A stretch of DNA of 64,000 bases from an uncultured Oscillospiraceae bacterium. Lineage in GTDB: Bacteria; Bacillota; Clostridia; Oscillospirales; Ruminococcaceae. Below are positions 1-8,083 of the stretch, piece after piece (position 1 is the stretch's first letter; the number at the start of each line of letters is the position of its first letter). Location of the stretch: NCBI GenBank assembly GCA_934446355.1, contig CAKSEC010000013.1, positions 3,295 to 67,294 on the forward strand. Direction: 5' to 3'. The notes beneath the pieces were generated by a model that was given only the letters and a program-made list of their open reading frames with translations, did no database searches and was not told where the DNA came from. A program made the translations under genes and the position numbers.

Positions 1-471
1 GACAAGGAAGTCCCTGAACTTGCGGCGGCAGAAAGCGGATTCTCAGACGACCGTGAGAACAGCGGTGCTTCCGGCGCAGTGATAAACAACGTCCACACGG
101 AAGTTTCTTCGCAGATATATCAGGAGCAGAGCCGTGTAATACGTTCGCTCGCAGACAAGGGAAGCTGCGTTATTATCGGGCGCTGCGCAGACCATGTGCT
201 TTACGGCAGATGCAGGACGTTCAACGTATTCGTTCACGCACCTCTGAAAATGCGGGTAAAACGTGTCGTTGAGTACGACAAATGCACTGAAAAGCAGGCA
301 GTCGAGCACATTACGGCGAACGACCGCTCACGTGCGGATTATCACGACCTGTTCACCGGAGCAAAGTGGGGCGATACGCTGAACTATGACCTTACGCTGA
401 ACAGCCGCATGGGTACACAGCGTGCGGCAGAGGTGATATGCGCCTGCGCTGCAGGAACGGAGAAAGTTTGA
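1..471 (+). CDS. cytidylate kinase-like family protein (C-terminal part)
   Basis: The reading frame is open from base 1 and ends with TGA at 469-471, so about 156 residues of the C-terminal part are visible and the start lies outside the window. The segment GSCVIIGRCADHVLY followed by a V-F-V-H-A strand and RVKRVVEYD matches the AAA-type cytidylate kinase-like family (Cytidylate_kin2), which resembles CMP kinases. The helical lid with conserved Arg residues and the late WGDTLNYDLTLNS motif are typical. The P-loop is upstream of the window. The true substrate of these proteins is not well established, so a cytidylate-specific role is inferred from the family only. Confidence 0.8.
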   Translation, partial: DKEVPELAAAESGFSDDRENSGASGAVINNVHTEVSSQIYQEQSRVIRSLADKGSCVIIGRCADHVLYGRCRTFNVFVHAPLKMRVKRVVEYDKCTEKQAVEHITANDRSRADYHDLFTGAKWGDTLNYDLTLNSRMGTQRAAEVICACAAGTEKV

Positions 472-692
472 ATGATGGCGTGATTTTCGTGAGGGTTTGT
501 TCAAGAAAATCTCAGCAGTATTTGAACAGAGAGCGAGTTTCTTTCAGAAGCTGCTGAGGTTATTCACACTTTGCTGAAAACAAAGCCAAGCACATTCGTT
601 ATTATTTTCGCAAAAACCACTTAACAAAGCAGAAATATGTGATAAAATACTGATTGCGCTCGCAGGGGGAGTTGTTCAGAGAAACAACAACC

Positions 693-740
693 GGACAAGA
701 AACAGACTAAAATGCCTGTTTCTTATCCAGCGTTTTTTGT
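693..740 (+). terminator. leader hairpin with T-run (attenuator-like)
   Basis: Arms GGACAAGAAACAG (693-705) and CTGTTTCTTATCC (715-727) pair with one mismatch and are followed by CGTTTTTTG. It sits directly before a strong ribosome binding site (743-749) and the start codon of a MATE-like N-terminus. A TTAACA-16-TAAAAT promoter-like sequence lies near 622-649, so the hairpin would be inside the leader. This suggests a transcription attenuator for the lost transporter gene. Confidence 0.55.
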
Positions 741-757
741 TTAAGGAGGAATGACGA

Positions 758-805
758 ATGGATTTTATGAACGGGAAAATAAAGCCTATCTATTTCAGAT
801 ATCTT
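758..805 (+). pseudogene. MATE efflux transporter, start-codon remnant
   Basis: After the RBS AAGGAGG (743-749) an ATG at 758 opens MDFMNGKIKPIYFRYL, which closely resembles the first 16 residues of many Firmicute MATE family drug/Na+ antiporters. Homology then stops abruptly at about 805: the following bases are the antisense of an aldo/keto reductase, and the frame ends after about 53 codons. Only the promoter, leader and first codons of the transporter therefore survive. The family assignment rests on 16 residues and is moderate. Confidence 0.5.
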
Positions 806-826
806 CAAGGCGTTCGGAATCAGAAG

Positions 827-1196
827 TCACTTTCTGTTCCAGTTTCTCATACTGCTTCCCTGCTGCTCCACAAAGCCACGATGTCCATGTACGGGTATCT
901 TGGCAAGGGATGATTCTAATTCTGCAAATTCATTCCCGGAAAGCGACACATTCCATGCGCCCAGATTTTCCAAAATTCTTTCCTGATTCTTAGAACCGGG
1001 AATCGGTGCGACATTCGGGTACTTATGCAGCATCCAGCTAAGCGAGATCTGTGCTTTTGTCGCATTCTTACGCTGCGCATATCGTTCCAGAAGATCAAGA
1101 ACCGGCCGATTAGCTTCCATATTCTCTTTTTGAATCTGAGGAACATATTTTCTCACATCATCGCTGTGAGAAAAATCTGAGTCTGCCGTAACATTG
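827..1196 (-). pseudogene. aldo/keto reductase, C-terminal fragment
   Basis: On the minus strand, about 120 residues match the C-terminal third of an NADPH-dependent aldo/keto reductase. Recognisable parts are the segment from DFSHSDDVRKYVPQ, then AQISLSWMLHKYP, the cofactor loop APIPGSKNQERILENLGAW, and the C-terminal GFVEQQG. The catalytic Asp-Tyr-Lys-His part is absent: homology begins at about 1196, where the plus-strand truncated gene starts. Both flanks are broken, so this is a stranded gene fragment. Confidence 0.8.
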
Positions 1197-1679
1197 CCTG
1201 ACAGGATTGCGGCGTGCCTTGCTATAGCAGTCATAGGTGTAGCCGTATTCCGGCAGCAGCCGGTTCCTGTTGAGCCAGATGAAAGCGGAGTTCTTGTTGG
1301 AAGCCCGTTCAGCGATGAAATGACTGCCGACGAACTGCAGCAGCAGCTTGGAATAGATTTTCACATTCCCGATAGCGCAGAAAACGTGGTATGCTACATC
1401 ATGGACGGAAATATCGGAGATGTTCGCTTTGAACTTGACGACTGCTCCTATATATTCAGGTTTTCAGAGCAGAGCGGTGATTTCTCCGGAATAAACGGCA
1501 CGCCGCTTTCGAGCGAAAAGATAGACCCTTCAACAAATGCAGTGCTTGACACTATCGCAGACATAGAATACTCAATATACAAAATAAGCTGGACGGACGG
1601 AAAACTAAACTATATCCTTTCAAGCAGCGGCGAAACCACCGCAGAATCGATCAAGGCAATTTACGAAGAAATCAAATAA
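1194..1679 (+). pseudogene. membrane-anchored hypothetical protein, 5'-truncated
   Basis: The 161-codon frame starts inside what looks like a membrane segment (AACLAIAVIGVAVF) followed by a Pro/Glu-rich linker and a C-terminal soluble domain (from DELQQQLGIDFHIPD to a final AIYEEIK). This architecture, a cytoplasmic N-terminus, one membrane helix and a DUF4367-like outer domain, is that of anti-sigma-factor-like proteins in Clostridia. The N-terminal cytoplasmic part is missing because the junction with the aldo/keto reductase fragment lies at about 1194-1200, and no RBS precedes the ATG at 1194. The family name is tentative. Confidence 0.5.
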
Positions 1680-1684
1680 TTTCC

Positions 1685-1735
1685 CTGTCGGGTAAATTTC
1701 AAAATTTTTTTGAAAATTACCCGACATTTTGTTTT
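1685..1735 (+). terminator. rho-independent terminator
   Basis: Arms TGTCGGGTAA (1686-1695) and TTACCCGACA (1717-1726), with further A/T pairing inside, are followed by TTTTGTTTT. It ends the truncated gene upstream. Confidence 0.85.
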
Positions 1736-1808
1736 CCTCGGTCGTTATATGTACAGAAAGGCAAAAATACAAGCCTTCAAACAAATATATCGAAAGAGGT
1801 AAACAACT

Positions 1809-2549
1809 ATGAAAAAGTATCTTGTAATCGCACTCACCGCACTTATGGTAATGTCGCTCGCCGGCTGCTCCAACGCAGCAAACAGCAGTTCGGACAGTTC
1901 GTCCTCAAGCAGCACAGTAAATTCCGACGCAGCGTCTGATAAGACGTCCGACAATTCCGACAGCAATTCTGACGCCGTGAACAACGTATCTCCCGCAGAT
2001 GTGGAAGCGGCAATAGCAAAGGCACTTGGCGACGGCTATCTCAGCACCGTGGACGCTCCTGAAGATGAACTGTTCTCAACGGTCGTGTCAATGATTGACT
2101 TTTCGCAGATAGATGACTATGTTATCAAGCAGGCAAGAGTGAGCGCAGTCAACCCTGATTCTGTTGTCGTGCTGAAGTGCAAATCCGGCTATGCCGATAC
2201 CGCAGTCAGCCTGATAAACGAAAGCTTCGCACAGGTTCTGAGTTACAGCAGACTGTATTCGTTCAGCGTCGCAAAGGTCGAGGGCGCAAGGCTGTATAAA
2301 TTCGGTGATACTGTGATTTACATCATCGGCGGCGCTTCCGCGGACGATGATACTTCCGCAGAGGACGAAGCCAAGCTTGCGGCTTCCGAATACGAGAAGA
2401 TAGACAACGCGATAAAGGAACTTTTCGGCACGCTTCCCGAGAACCTTGCAGTAATAACCGAGCCTGACGATTCCGACAACGACGACGGCGGCTTCTTTAA
2501 CATGACTGACGATTTCAGCCTTGAAGGCGATATCCTTATCGGAGGTTAA
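1809..2549 (+). CDS. DUF4358-type lipoprotein
   Basis: A 246-residue exported lipoprotein. The signal peptide ends in a lipobox (VMSLAGC, Cys at residue 20). A Ser/Asp-rich linker follows (residues about 22-60), then a domain from about residue 60 with the pattern seen in DUF4358 proteins (a two-helix start, VVVLKCKSGYAD, and LYKFGDTVIYIIGG). RBS is GAGGT before ATG 1809. The gene ends 5 bases before the MBOAT gene, whose RBS overlaps its stop codon, so the two are co-transcribed. DUF4358 lipoproteins commonly accompany MBOAT and DHHW genes in Ruminococcus-like genomes. A role in the same surface-modification process is inferred from that context. Confidence 0.8.
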   Translation: MKKYLVIALTALMVMSLAGCSNAANSSSDSSSSSSTVNSDAASDKTSDNSDSNSDAVNNVSPADVEAAIAKALGDGYLSTVDAPEDELFSTVVSMIDFSQIDDYVIKQARVSAVNPDSVVVLKCKSGYADTAVSLINESFAQVLSYSRLYSFSVAKVEGARLYKFGDTVIYIIGGASADDDTSAEDEAKLAASEYEKIDNAIKELFGTLPENLAVITEPDDSDNDDGGFFNMTDDFSLEGDILIGG

Positions 2550-2554
2550 ATAAA

Positions 2555-3958
2555 ATGGTCTTTTCGAGCCTGTCGTTTCTGTTTCTGTTCCTGCCTGCGG
2601 TGCTGTTGGTGTATTTTATCGTGCCGAGTCAGGGAAAGAATACGGTGCTGTTTTTGTTCAGTCTGCTGTTCTACGCATGGGGCGAGCCGGTTTACGTGCT
2701 GCTGATGATATTCTCGACCGTGCTCGATTATACCTGCGGGCGGCTGGTTGAGAAATATCGTGGGACGAATAAGCAGAAGATCGGGCTGATAATTTCCGTA
2801 GTCGTGAATCTCGGACTGCTGTGCTTCTTCAAGTATTCCGACTTCCTTATCGGGACGATAAACGGGATCTTCGGCTGCAGTATTCCCCTGCTGAACCTGC
2901 CGCTTCCTATCGGAATTTCATTCTACACATTCCAGACTATGAGCTACACGATCGACGTTTACCGTGGAGAAGCAAAGGTTCAGAAGAACATCATTTCGTT
3001 CGGCGCATACGTTGCGCTGTTCCCGCAGCTTATTGCGGGACCCATCGTGCGCTACCGTGATATTGCGGAGCAGCTTGACAGCCGCACGCATTCCACCGAT
3101 AATTTCGGCGAGGGCGTGAAGCGCTTCGTCACAGGGCTTGGCAAAAAAGTACTGCTGGCAAACAATATCGGTCTGCTGTGGGATACGATTTCCGGAACAA
3201 GCGCAGCTCAGCTTACCACAGTTGCCGCATGGCTCGGAATAATCGCATTCGCATTCCAGATATACTTCGATTTTTCGGGCTACAGCGATATGGCGATAGG
3301 TCTTGGAAAGATTTTCGGTTTTGATTTCTGCGAGAATTTCAACTACCCGTACATTTCAAAAAGCGTCACGGAATTCTGGCGCAGGTGGCATATTTCCCTC
3401 GGCACATGGTTCAGAGATTACATTTACATTCCGCTCGGCGGCAACCGCAGGGGGCTTCCGAAGCAGATACTGAATATTGCGGTAGTGTGGCTGCTGACCG
3501 GCTTCTGGCACGGCGCAAGCTGGAACTATGTGCTGTGGGGCGTGTTCTATGGAGTGCTTCTCGTCTGCGAAAAGCTGTTCCTGCTGAAATGGCTGGATAG
3601 AGTTCCAGCGTTTGTCGGGCATATCTACACTGGACTTGCGGTGCTTCTCGGCTGGATGCTGTTTGCATTCGAGAACATCGGCAGCGGTCTTGAATATCTG
3701 AAAGCTATGTTCGGCGGCGGTGCGGGATTTGTGAACGGAAATACCATGTATCAGCTTTTCAGCTATCTTCCGCTGATGATCCTGTGTGCAGTGGCTTCAA
3801 CGCCGCTTACAAAGCGGGTTTATGGGAAGCTATCCGCAAAGGCGAACGAGGGTGCGCTGCTTACCGCAGATATAGTTCGGGTCGCCGGAATATGTACGCT
3901 TTGCGTGGCGTTCCTGATAAGCGGTTCGTACAATCCGTTCCTGTATTTCAGATTCTGA
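2555..3958 (+). CDS. MBOAT family O-acyltransferase (AlgI-like)
   Basis: A 467-residue polytopic membrane protein, normal length for bacterial MBOAT acyltransferases such as AlgI/DltB-like enzymes. The family core is clear: PIGISFYTFQTMSYTIDVYRG, then WRRWHISLGTWFRDYIYIPLGG (from about residue 275) and GFWHGASWNYVLWG (about 315-330), whose His is the expected catalytic residue. Such proteins move acyl groups across the membrane to a secreted polysaccharide or teichoic acid acceptor. The partner is usually a secreted SGNH/DHHW protein, and one follows directly at 3968. The acceptor polymer cannot be told from the window. Confidence 0.93.
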   Translation: MVFSSLSFLFLFLPAVLLVYFIVPSQGKNTVLFLFSLLFYAWGEPVYVLLMIFSTVLDYTCGRLVEKYRGTNKQKIGLIISVVVNLGLLCFFKYSDFLIGTINGIFGCSIPLLNLPLPIGISFYTFQTMSYTIDVYRGEAKVQKNIISFGAYVALFPQLIAGPIVRYRDIAEQLDSRTHSTDNFGEGVKRFVTGLGKKVLLANNIGLLWDTISGTSAAQLTTVAAWLGIIAFAFQIYFDFSGYSDMAIGLGKIFGFDFCENFNYPYISKSVTEFWRRWHISLGTWFRDYIYIPLGGNRRGLPKQILNIAVVWLLTGFWHGASWNYVLWGVFYGVLLVCEKLFLLKWLDRVPAFVGHIYTGLAVLLGWMLFAFENIGSGLEYLKAMFGGGAGFVNGNTMYQLFSYLPLMILCAVASTPLTKRVYGKLSAKANEGALLTADIVRVAGICTLCVAFLISGSYNPFLYFRF

Positions 3959-3967
3959 GGAGGATAT

Positions 3968-5092
3968 ATGCGTAACAGAATAATTACCCTGATTTTCTGC
4001 GTAATGCTGGCGGCTGGGATAATAACAAGCGTGCTGATTCCCGACAAATACTATTCAGAAACTGAGAAACGCACGCTGAAGCAGCTTCCGAGTATCTCTG
4101 CAGACGAGATATTCAGCGGAAATTTCGGTGACGATATTGAAGAATACCTTGCAGACCAGTTCCCCGGACGCAACGGCTGGGTGACCATAAAAACGCTAAC
4201 CGACCGCATAAGCGGAAAAACCGAAAGCAACGGGGTGTACTTTGCGGCGGACGGCTACCTTATCGAAGCACACAAGAATCTCCCCGCAAAGCAGGCAAAG
4301 AAGAACATTGCGGCGCTGAAAGCGCTTTCAGACAGCCTTTCAGCGCAGGGTATCACGATGAAAGTAATGCTTGTCCCGACTGCAAGCGAGATTCTTTCGG
4401 ACAAGCTGCCTTCATTTGCACCGAATGCAAATCAGCATTCCGTTATCGAATACGCGAAAAAACAGGGGCTTGACGTGGTCGATGTGACCGAAGCCCTGTC
4501 CGCACACCAAGATGAATATATCTTCTACAAAACCGACCACCACTGGACTTCGCTCGGCGCATACTACGCCTATGCGGAGTGGGCGCACTCTAATGGCGGA
4601 ACTCCTGCACCGCTTTCCGACTGGACGAAGCGCGAACTTTGCGGCGATTTTCGGGGCACGACCTACTCAAAGGTGAATTACCCATTTGCGCCGTATGACA
4701 CTATCGAAGCATACTATAAGCAGGAAAGCCACACCGTGGACTACAACGGCGGCGATTACGTCACCGACAGCATTTACGAGGAAAAGTTCCTGAGCGGAAG
4801 CGACAAGTATGCTGTGTTCTTCAACTCGAACCAGTCCGCCACGAAAGTCACCGGAAACGGCGAGGGGAAGCTGCTTATCATCAAGGATTCCTACGCAAAT
4901 ACTTTCGGGCAGTTCGTGGTAGACGACTATGCGGAAACTCACCTTATTGATATGCGCTTTTTCAAGGGGAAAGTCAGCGATTATATTGAGGAAAACGGCA
5001 TAACTGAGGTGCTGTTGCTGTACAATATTCCGAATTTCTGCGAGGATACTCATTTGTCAACTATAAGTGTTACGGCAACACCGCGCAATTAA
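3968..5092 (+). CDS. DHHW family protein (AlgJ/AlgX-like partner)
   Basis: A 374-residue protein with an N-terminal membrane anchor (residues about 5-24) and the defining DHHW motif at residues 190-193 within YKTDHHWTSLG. A late GKLLIIKDSYANTF block provides the SGNH-type catalytic Ser/Asp region. RBS GAGGAGG lies 9 bases after the MBOAT stop. DHHW proteins resemble AlgJ/AlgX, the extracytoplasmic acetyltransferases that receive acyl groups from an MBOAT protein, so the two genes with the upstream lipoprotein probably form one acylation complex. The final dozen residues read less like the family and may be altered. Confidence 0.88.
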   Translation: MRNRIITLIFCVMLAAGIITSVLIPDKYYSETEKRTLKQLPSISADEIFSGNFGDDIEEYLADQFPGRNGWVTIKTLTDRISGKTESNGVYFAADGYLIEAHKNLPAKQAKKNIAALKALSDSLSAQGITMKVMLVPTASEILSDKLPSFAPNANQHSVIEYAKKQGLDVVDVTEALSAHQDEYIFYKTDHHWTSLGAYYAYAEWAHSNGGTPAPLSDWTKRELCGDFRGTTYSKVNYPFAPYDTIEAYYKQESHTVDYNGGDYVTDSIYEEKFLSGSDKYAVFFNSNQSATKVTGNGEGKLLIIKDSYANTFGQFVVDDYAETHLIDMRFFKGKVSDYIEENGITEVLLLYNIPNFCEDTHLSTISVTATPRN

Positions 5093-5165
5093 CGGCTAAA
5101 GCCTTTGCTAAGCGACGCCTTCGGCTTACGCAGACGCTTGCTTCTTATCCGACATATTCTCAATG

Positions 5166-5194
5166 TTGACAGACGGGTGGAAAAGCTGTATAAT
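5166..5194 (+). promoter_or_regulatory. consensus sigma-A promoter
   Basis: TTGACA (5166-5171), exact 17-base spacer, TATAAT (5189-5194); about 58 bases before the start at 5253. Confidence 0.85.
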
Positions 5195-5252
5195 ATAAGC
5201 AAATCAAGTCTGCGAATTATTGATCGAATAAAATATGATGGCAGGTGAAGCA

Positions 5253-6233
5253 ATGAAAAAAGCTATTCCGGTAATTATTGTTGCGGCTATAGCCGCAGCT
5301 GCAGCGGCGATCATTTTCGCTATGCAGATCCCGCAGAAAATCGCTTTCTCTGCCGAAGCCGCCAAGTGCGATTACTTCAGCGGGAACGATGTCAGGATCC
5401 CGCAGAAAATCGCTTTCTCTGCTGAAGCCGCCGCATATCTTTCCGAAAAATACGGCGTGAACGGGGATTGCGTCTACTCACGCATGGGCTATACCGACTC
5501 GCACCGTGATATCCTCGGAAACGGCTATACGGCAGAGTACCCCGACTTTGCGGTTTTTGAGTCGGGAGGAAACAGCATAGCGGTTCAGCGTAAGGACGTA
5601 AGATTCTGCGACGATGGTCAGAATGCGGATTTCGGTTATATTCTGGCGGAGCATTTTGCAGAAAAATGCGGCGTTGATATCACCTTTGCGGAGCTTCGCA
5701 ACTGCTCTAACGGCAGTATACCGGACAGCACGATAACAAATGTTCTTCGCAGCGATAATTCACTGCTGAATAAGGATAACATCGAGGATATCCTGCTTAC
5801 CTTTGCGGATTCACAGCCGCTTCTGGAACTTGCGCTCTATATTCCTGACAAGTACCCCGACCGGCGCGAACTTACCGACAAGCTGTCTGCGGGGCTTTTG
5901 GAGGTCACCAAAAACGAGGGATTTTCGCTGGTGCGGTATTTCCTTTATTCTGCCGATGAGGAACTTATCGTGAACAGTACCCTTGGTGCTTCAAAAGATA
6001 AGGAAATAGACAGCCCTGAATACCGTGCACTGAATTTTCCTTATTACTATGCGGCAAATCCTTATCTTCACGGCGTTTTGAGAATCGAGGGAACCGTGTA
6101 CTGCGATAAACCGGTGAATACTTTTACGGCGGCAGGCTGGTGCGTTATGGACAGAGGTTACAGCGCAGGTCTTGGAAGCAACCCCTATGAGGAATGGAAC
6201 GGCTGGAATATTTATTCGCTCATGGCGGGGTAA
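5253..6233 (+). CDS. membrane-anchored hypothetical protein with internal duplication
   Basis: A 326-residue protein of unknown family. The start at 5253 is preferred because AGGTGA (5243-5248) lies just upstream; ATGs at 5235/5238 are in frame but lack a site. A single Ala-rich membrane anchor (residues about 4-23) is followed by an extracellular region. Immediately after the anchor a 12-residue stretch (IPQKIAFSAEAA) occurs twice, 23 codons apart, encoded by 37-bp repeats at 5327-5363 and 5396-5432 differing at one base. The remainder (YLSEKYG..., ILAEHFAEKCGVD, FSLVRYFLYS) is not recognised. It is monocistronic, with its own promoter and a terminator at 6254. Confidence 0.7.
   Translation: MKKAIPVIIVAAIAAAAAAIIFAMQIPQKIAFSAEAAKCDYFSGNDVRIPQKIAFSAEAAAYLSEKYGVNGDCVYSRMGYTDSHRDILGNGYTAEYPDFAVFESGGNSIAVQRKDVRFCDDGQNADFGYILAEHFAEKCGVDITFAELRNCSNGSIPDSTITNVLRSDNSLLNKDNIEDILLTFADSQPLLELALYIPDKYPDRRELTDKLSAGLLEVTKNEGFSLVRYFLYSADEELIVNSTLGASKDKEIDSPEYRALNFPYYYAANPYLHGVLRIEGTVYCDKPVNTFTAAGWCVMDRGYSAGLGSNPYEEWNGWNIYSLMAG
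5327..5432 (+). repeat. 37-bp direct repeats, 69 bp apart, within the coding region
   Basis: Copies at 5327-5363 and 5396-5432 begin GATCCCGCAGAAAATCGC and differ by one base (GCCGAA/GCTGAA). The 69-bp period keeps the frame, adding 23 codons just after the membrane anchor. This looks like a recent partial duplication. Confidence 0.9.
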
Positions 6234-6253
6234 TCGGCATTTCACGCTATCAA

Positions 6254-6284
6254 AAAAGCGGCACTTCAAATTTGTGCCGCTTTT
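6254..6284. terminator. bidirectional terminator
   Basis: Arms AAAAGCGGCAC (6254-6264) and GTGCCGCTTTT (6274-6284), perfect 11 bp, with A-run before and T-run after, so it can serve the plus-strand gene ending at 6233 and the minus-strand fragment ending at 6286. Confidence 0.85.
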
Positions 6285-6285
6285 C

Positions 6286-6375
6286 TTATTTACCAGCCCA
6301 ACAGAGATCCACGCTGTCGGACCATTCGCCGTATATCTTCTCGCCGTTTACCTTGATGAATGGGCGAACTCTATG
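6286..6375 (-). pseudogene. 3' end of an unknown gene
   Basis: On the minus strand about 28 codons (RVRPFIKVNGEKIYGEW..., ending WAGK and TAA at 6286-6288) run directly into a terminator. Base order and the neat terminator look like the true 3' end of a gene whose 5' part has been replaced by the metallopeptidase gene ending at 6386. It is not assignable to a family. Confidence 0.35.
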
Positions 6376-6385
6376 CTGACGCCTG

Positions 6386-7917
6386 TCAATTCACCATAAT
6401 ATCAAAAGTAGCATTATAAGCGAGGCTGTTTATGTCGATATAAACCGGCTTGCCATCTCCGGCTATCTGCACGAGCGCAGCGTTCTTCACATTGACAGGA
6501 ACATCTGTTTCGTTGTCGAGCGTAACGGTATCCAGCAGCACGCCGTCCTTGCTGTAGAAGCTGAATGTCGACTTTCCCTCTGCGGACAGATTAGCGACGA
6601 TGCCATTGCAGGAGTAGCCCTTGTATTTTTCTAAATAGGTCTGTGCGGTCGTATAGTCAACGACAATGCTGTTGTTGTAAGAAAAAAGCACGCCGGGATC
6701 AATAAACTTATATGAGCCAAAGAAAGCGATGGCATTCACACGCTTGAAGCCGCTGAGGTCAACGACCGATCTGTCATGATTCTGGTCAAGCTTTTCAGGG
6801 TCGTTTACCCATTTAACGAACTGGTCGAAAACATCGCTTCCAAATTCATTCTTTAATATGGGTATCAATTCCTGCGAATCTATGCCGTCAAGCCTATATC
6901 CATATGCAGTCTTAAACTCATCACGCTGAGCGATTCTCATAAAAGCGTCTGTGCCGTGCTGGTCGGTAAGGAACGACACAAACCGCCAGCCGTAAAGATA
7001 CGCTTCCCAGCCCTCCTGCGCAAACAGCGTTTCAGCGTTCTGCGAGGTTATCGCCGTACTGCTGGCGTAATTACTTGCACTGTCAAAGTAGTACGGGAAT
7101 ATCCCGCTGTTCATTACCCTTTGAGCGAAGCAGGTCGCAAAGCCCTCGTTCATGACCTTAGTCATAGACGCACCGTTTCTGAGATGAATGGTGTGACAAA
7201 GTTCATGAGTGATTGCAAATCCCTGACCATCATGCGCCAGAAGATCTCCAGGCGATATCGTCGGGCCTGATTCTCCACTGTATGCGTCTGCAAATTCCGC
7301 TTCTGTATCGGTCTTTTTTACGGTTATAGTGACTTTGTCGGAATGAGAGCCGTTTATGAATTTAAGACCTGTTTCCTTTTCTATTGCGTCGAAAACACGG
7401 TTTACGTCGTCAACAATAGTGGACGGCACATATATGCCCTCCGGTATCAGCAGCTGGAATCTGTCAGCTGAAAGCGTTGTCGCTTTATCCGTTATGTAAT
7501 ATCCCATATCTTCACCCTTGTACAGACTGGGTTTTACGGTAACAGTGCAAGTGTATTTTTTACCGCTGTTTGTCGCCGTGATTTCAGCAGTGCCCTCTTT
7601 CAGCGCAGTGATCTCACCCGCCGAACTTACCTTTGCCACATCGCTGTTGCTGCTGGACCACGTGGTTTTTCCCGCAGCGTTTTTCAGCGTAAGGGTATAG
7701 GTCATGCCGGGGTAAAGCGTTCTCCTGCTGACGCTTAACTTGACCTCAGGCTTTTTCTTCACCGTGATTTTGCAGGTGTATTTTTTGCCGTTGTATGTCG
7801 CTGTGATTACTGCAGTTCCGTATTTCAGGGCTGTTACCTTACCCTTTGAATTGACCTTTGCCACTGACGGTTTGCTGCTTTTCCACTGCACCTTGCCGTC
7901 TGCGTTCTTGAGCTTCA
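6386..7917 (-). pseudogene. Ig-like (BIG2) repeat protein with HExxH metallopeptidase domain, 5'-truncated
   Basis: The visible protein has two bacterial Ig-like group 2 repeats (WKSSKPSVAKVNSKGKVTAL; WSSSNSDVAKVSSAGEITAL), then a peptidase-like domain with HELCH (residues 229-233 counted from a GTG at 7891) and NEG 16 residues later. That is the metal-binding arrangement of gluzincin proteases (third ligand Glu 249). The C-terminal part is a beta-rich domain. No signal peptide or RBS is found: in-frame sequence continues upstream (LKLKNADGKVQW) as the missing start of the first Ig repeat, until homology breaks near 7917. It was probably a secreted surface protease. A shorter protein from the GTG cannot be excluded but would lack export signals. 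Confidence 0.7.
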
Positions 7918-8035
7918 GGGGATTGTCAATAGGGGTACTGCTATTACTCTTAAAACGTCCTGCTCATCAAATTGTTTCGCAAAAGTACAAACCTCCTGCT
8001 TTTCATAAGTTTTTACGTATTTTCAGCAAAAACTA

Positions 8036-8064
8036 TTGATTTTTCAGAGCTTTTTGGATATAAT
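8036..8064 (+). promoter_or_regulatory. sigma-A promoter
   Basis: TTGATT (8036-8041), 17-base spacer, TATAAT (8059-8064), just before the RBS at 8071. Confidence 0.8.
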
Positions 8065-8083
8065 AAGTACAGGAGGCGATGAC

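Noticed and set aside
5093..5165. GC-rich stretch after the DHHW gene with GCCTTCGGC stem
   Set aside because: No T-run and only a small stem; not a clear terminator, nor a match to the repeat families.
7915..8022. Minus-strand stretch reading KYVKTYEKQEVCTFAKQF up to a TGA at 7915
   Set aside because: It looks somewhat protein-like and could be the end of a lost gene, but it is about 36 codons with no start and no family match.
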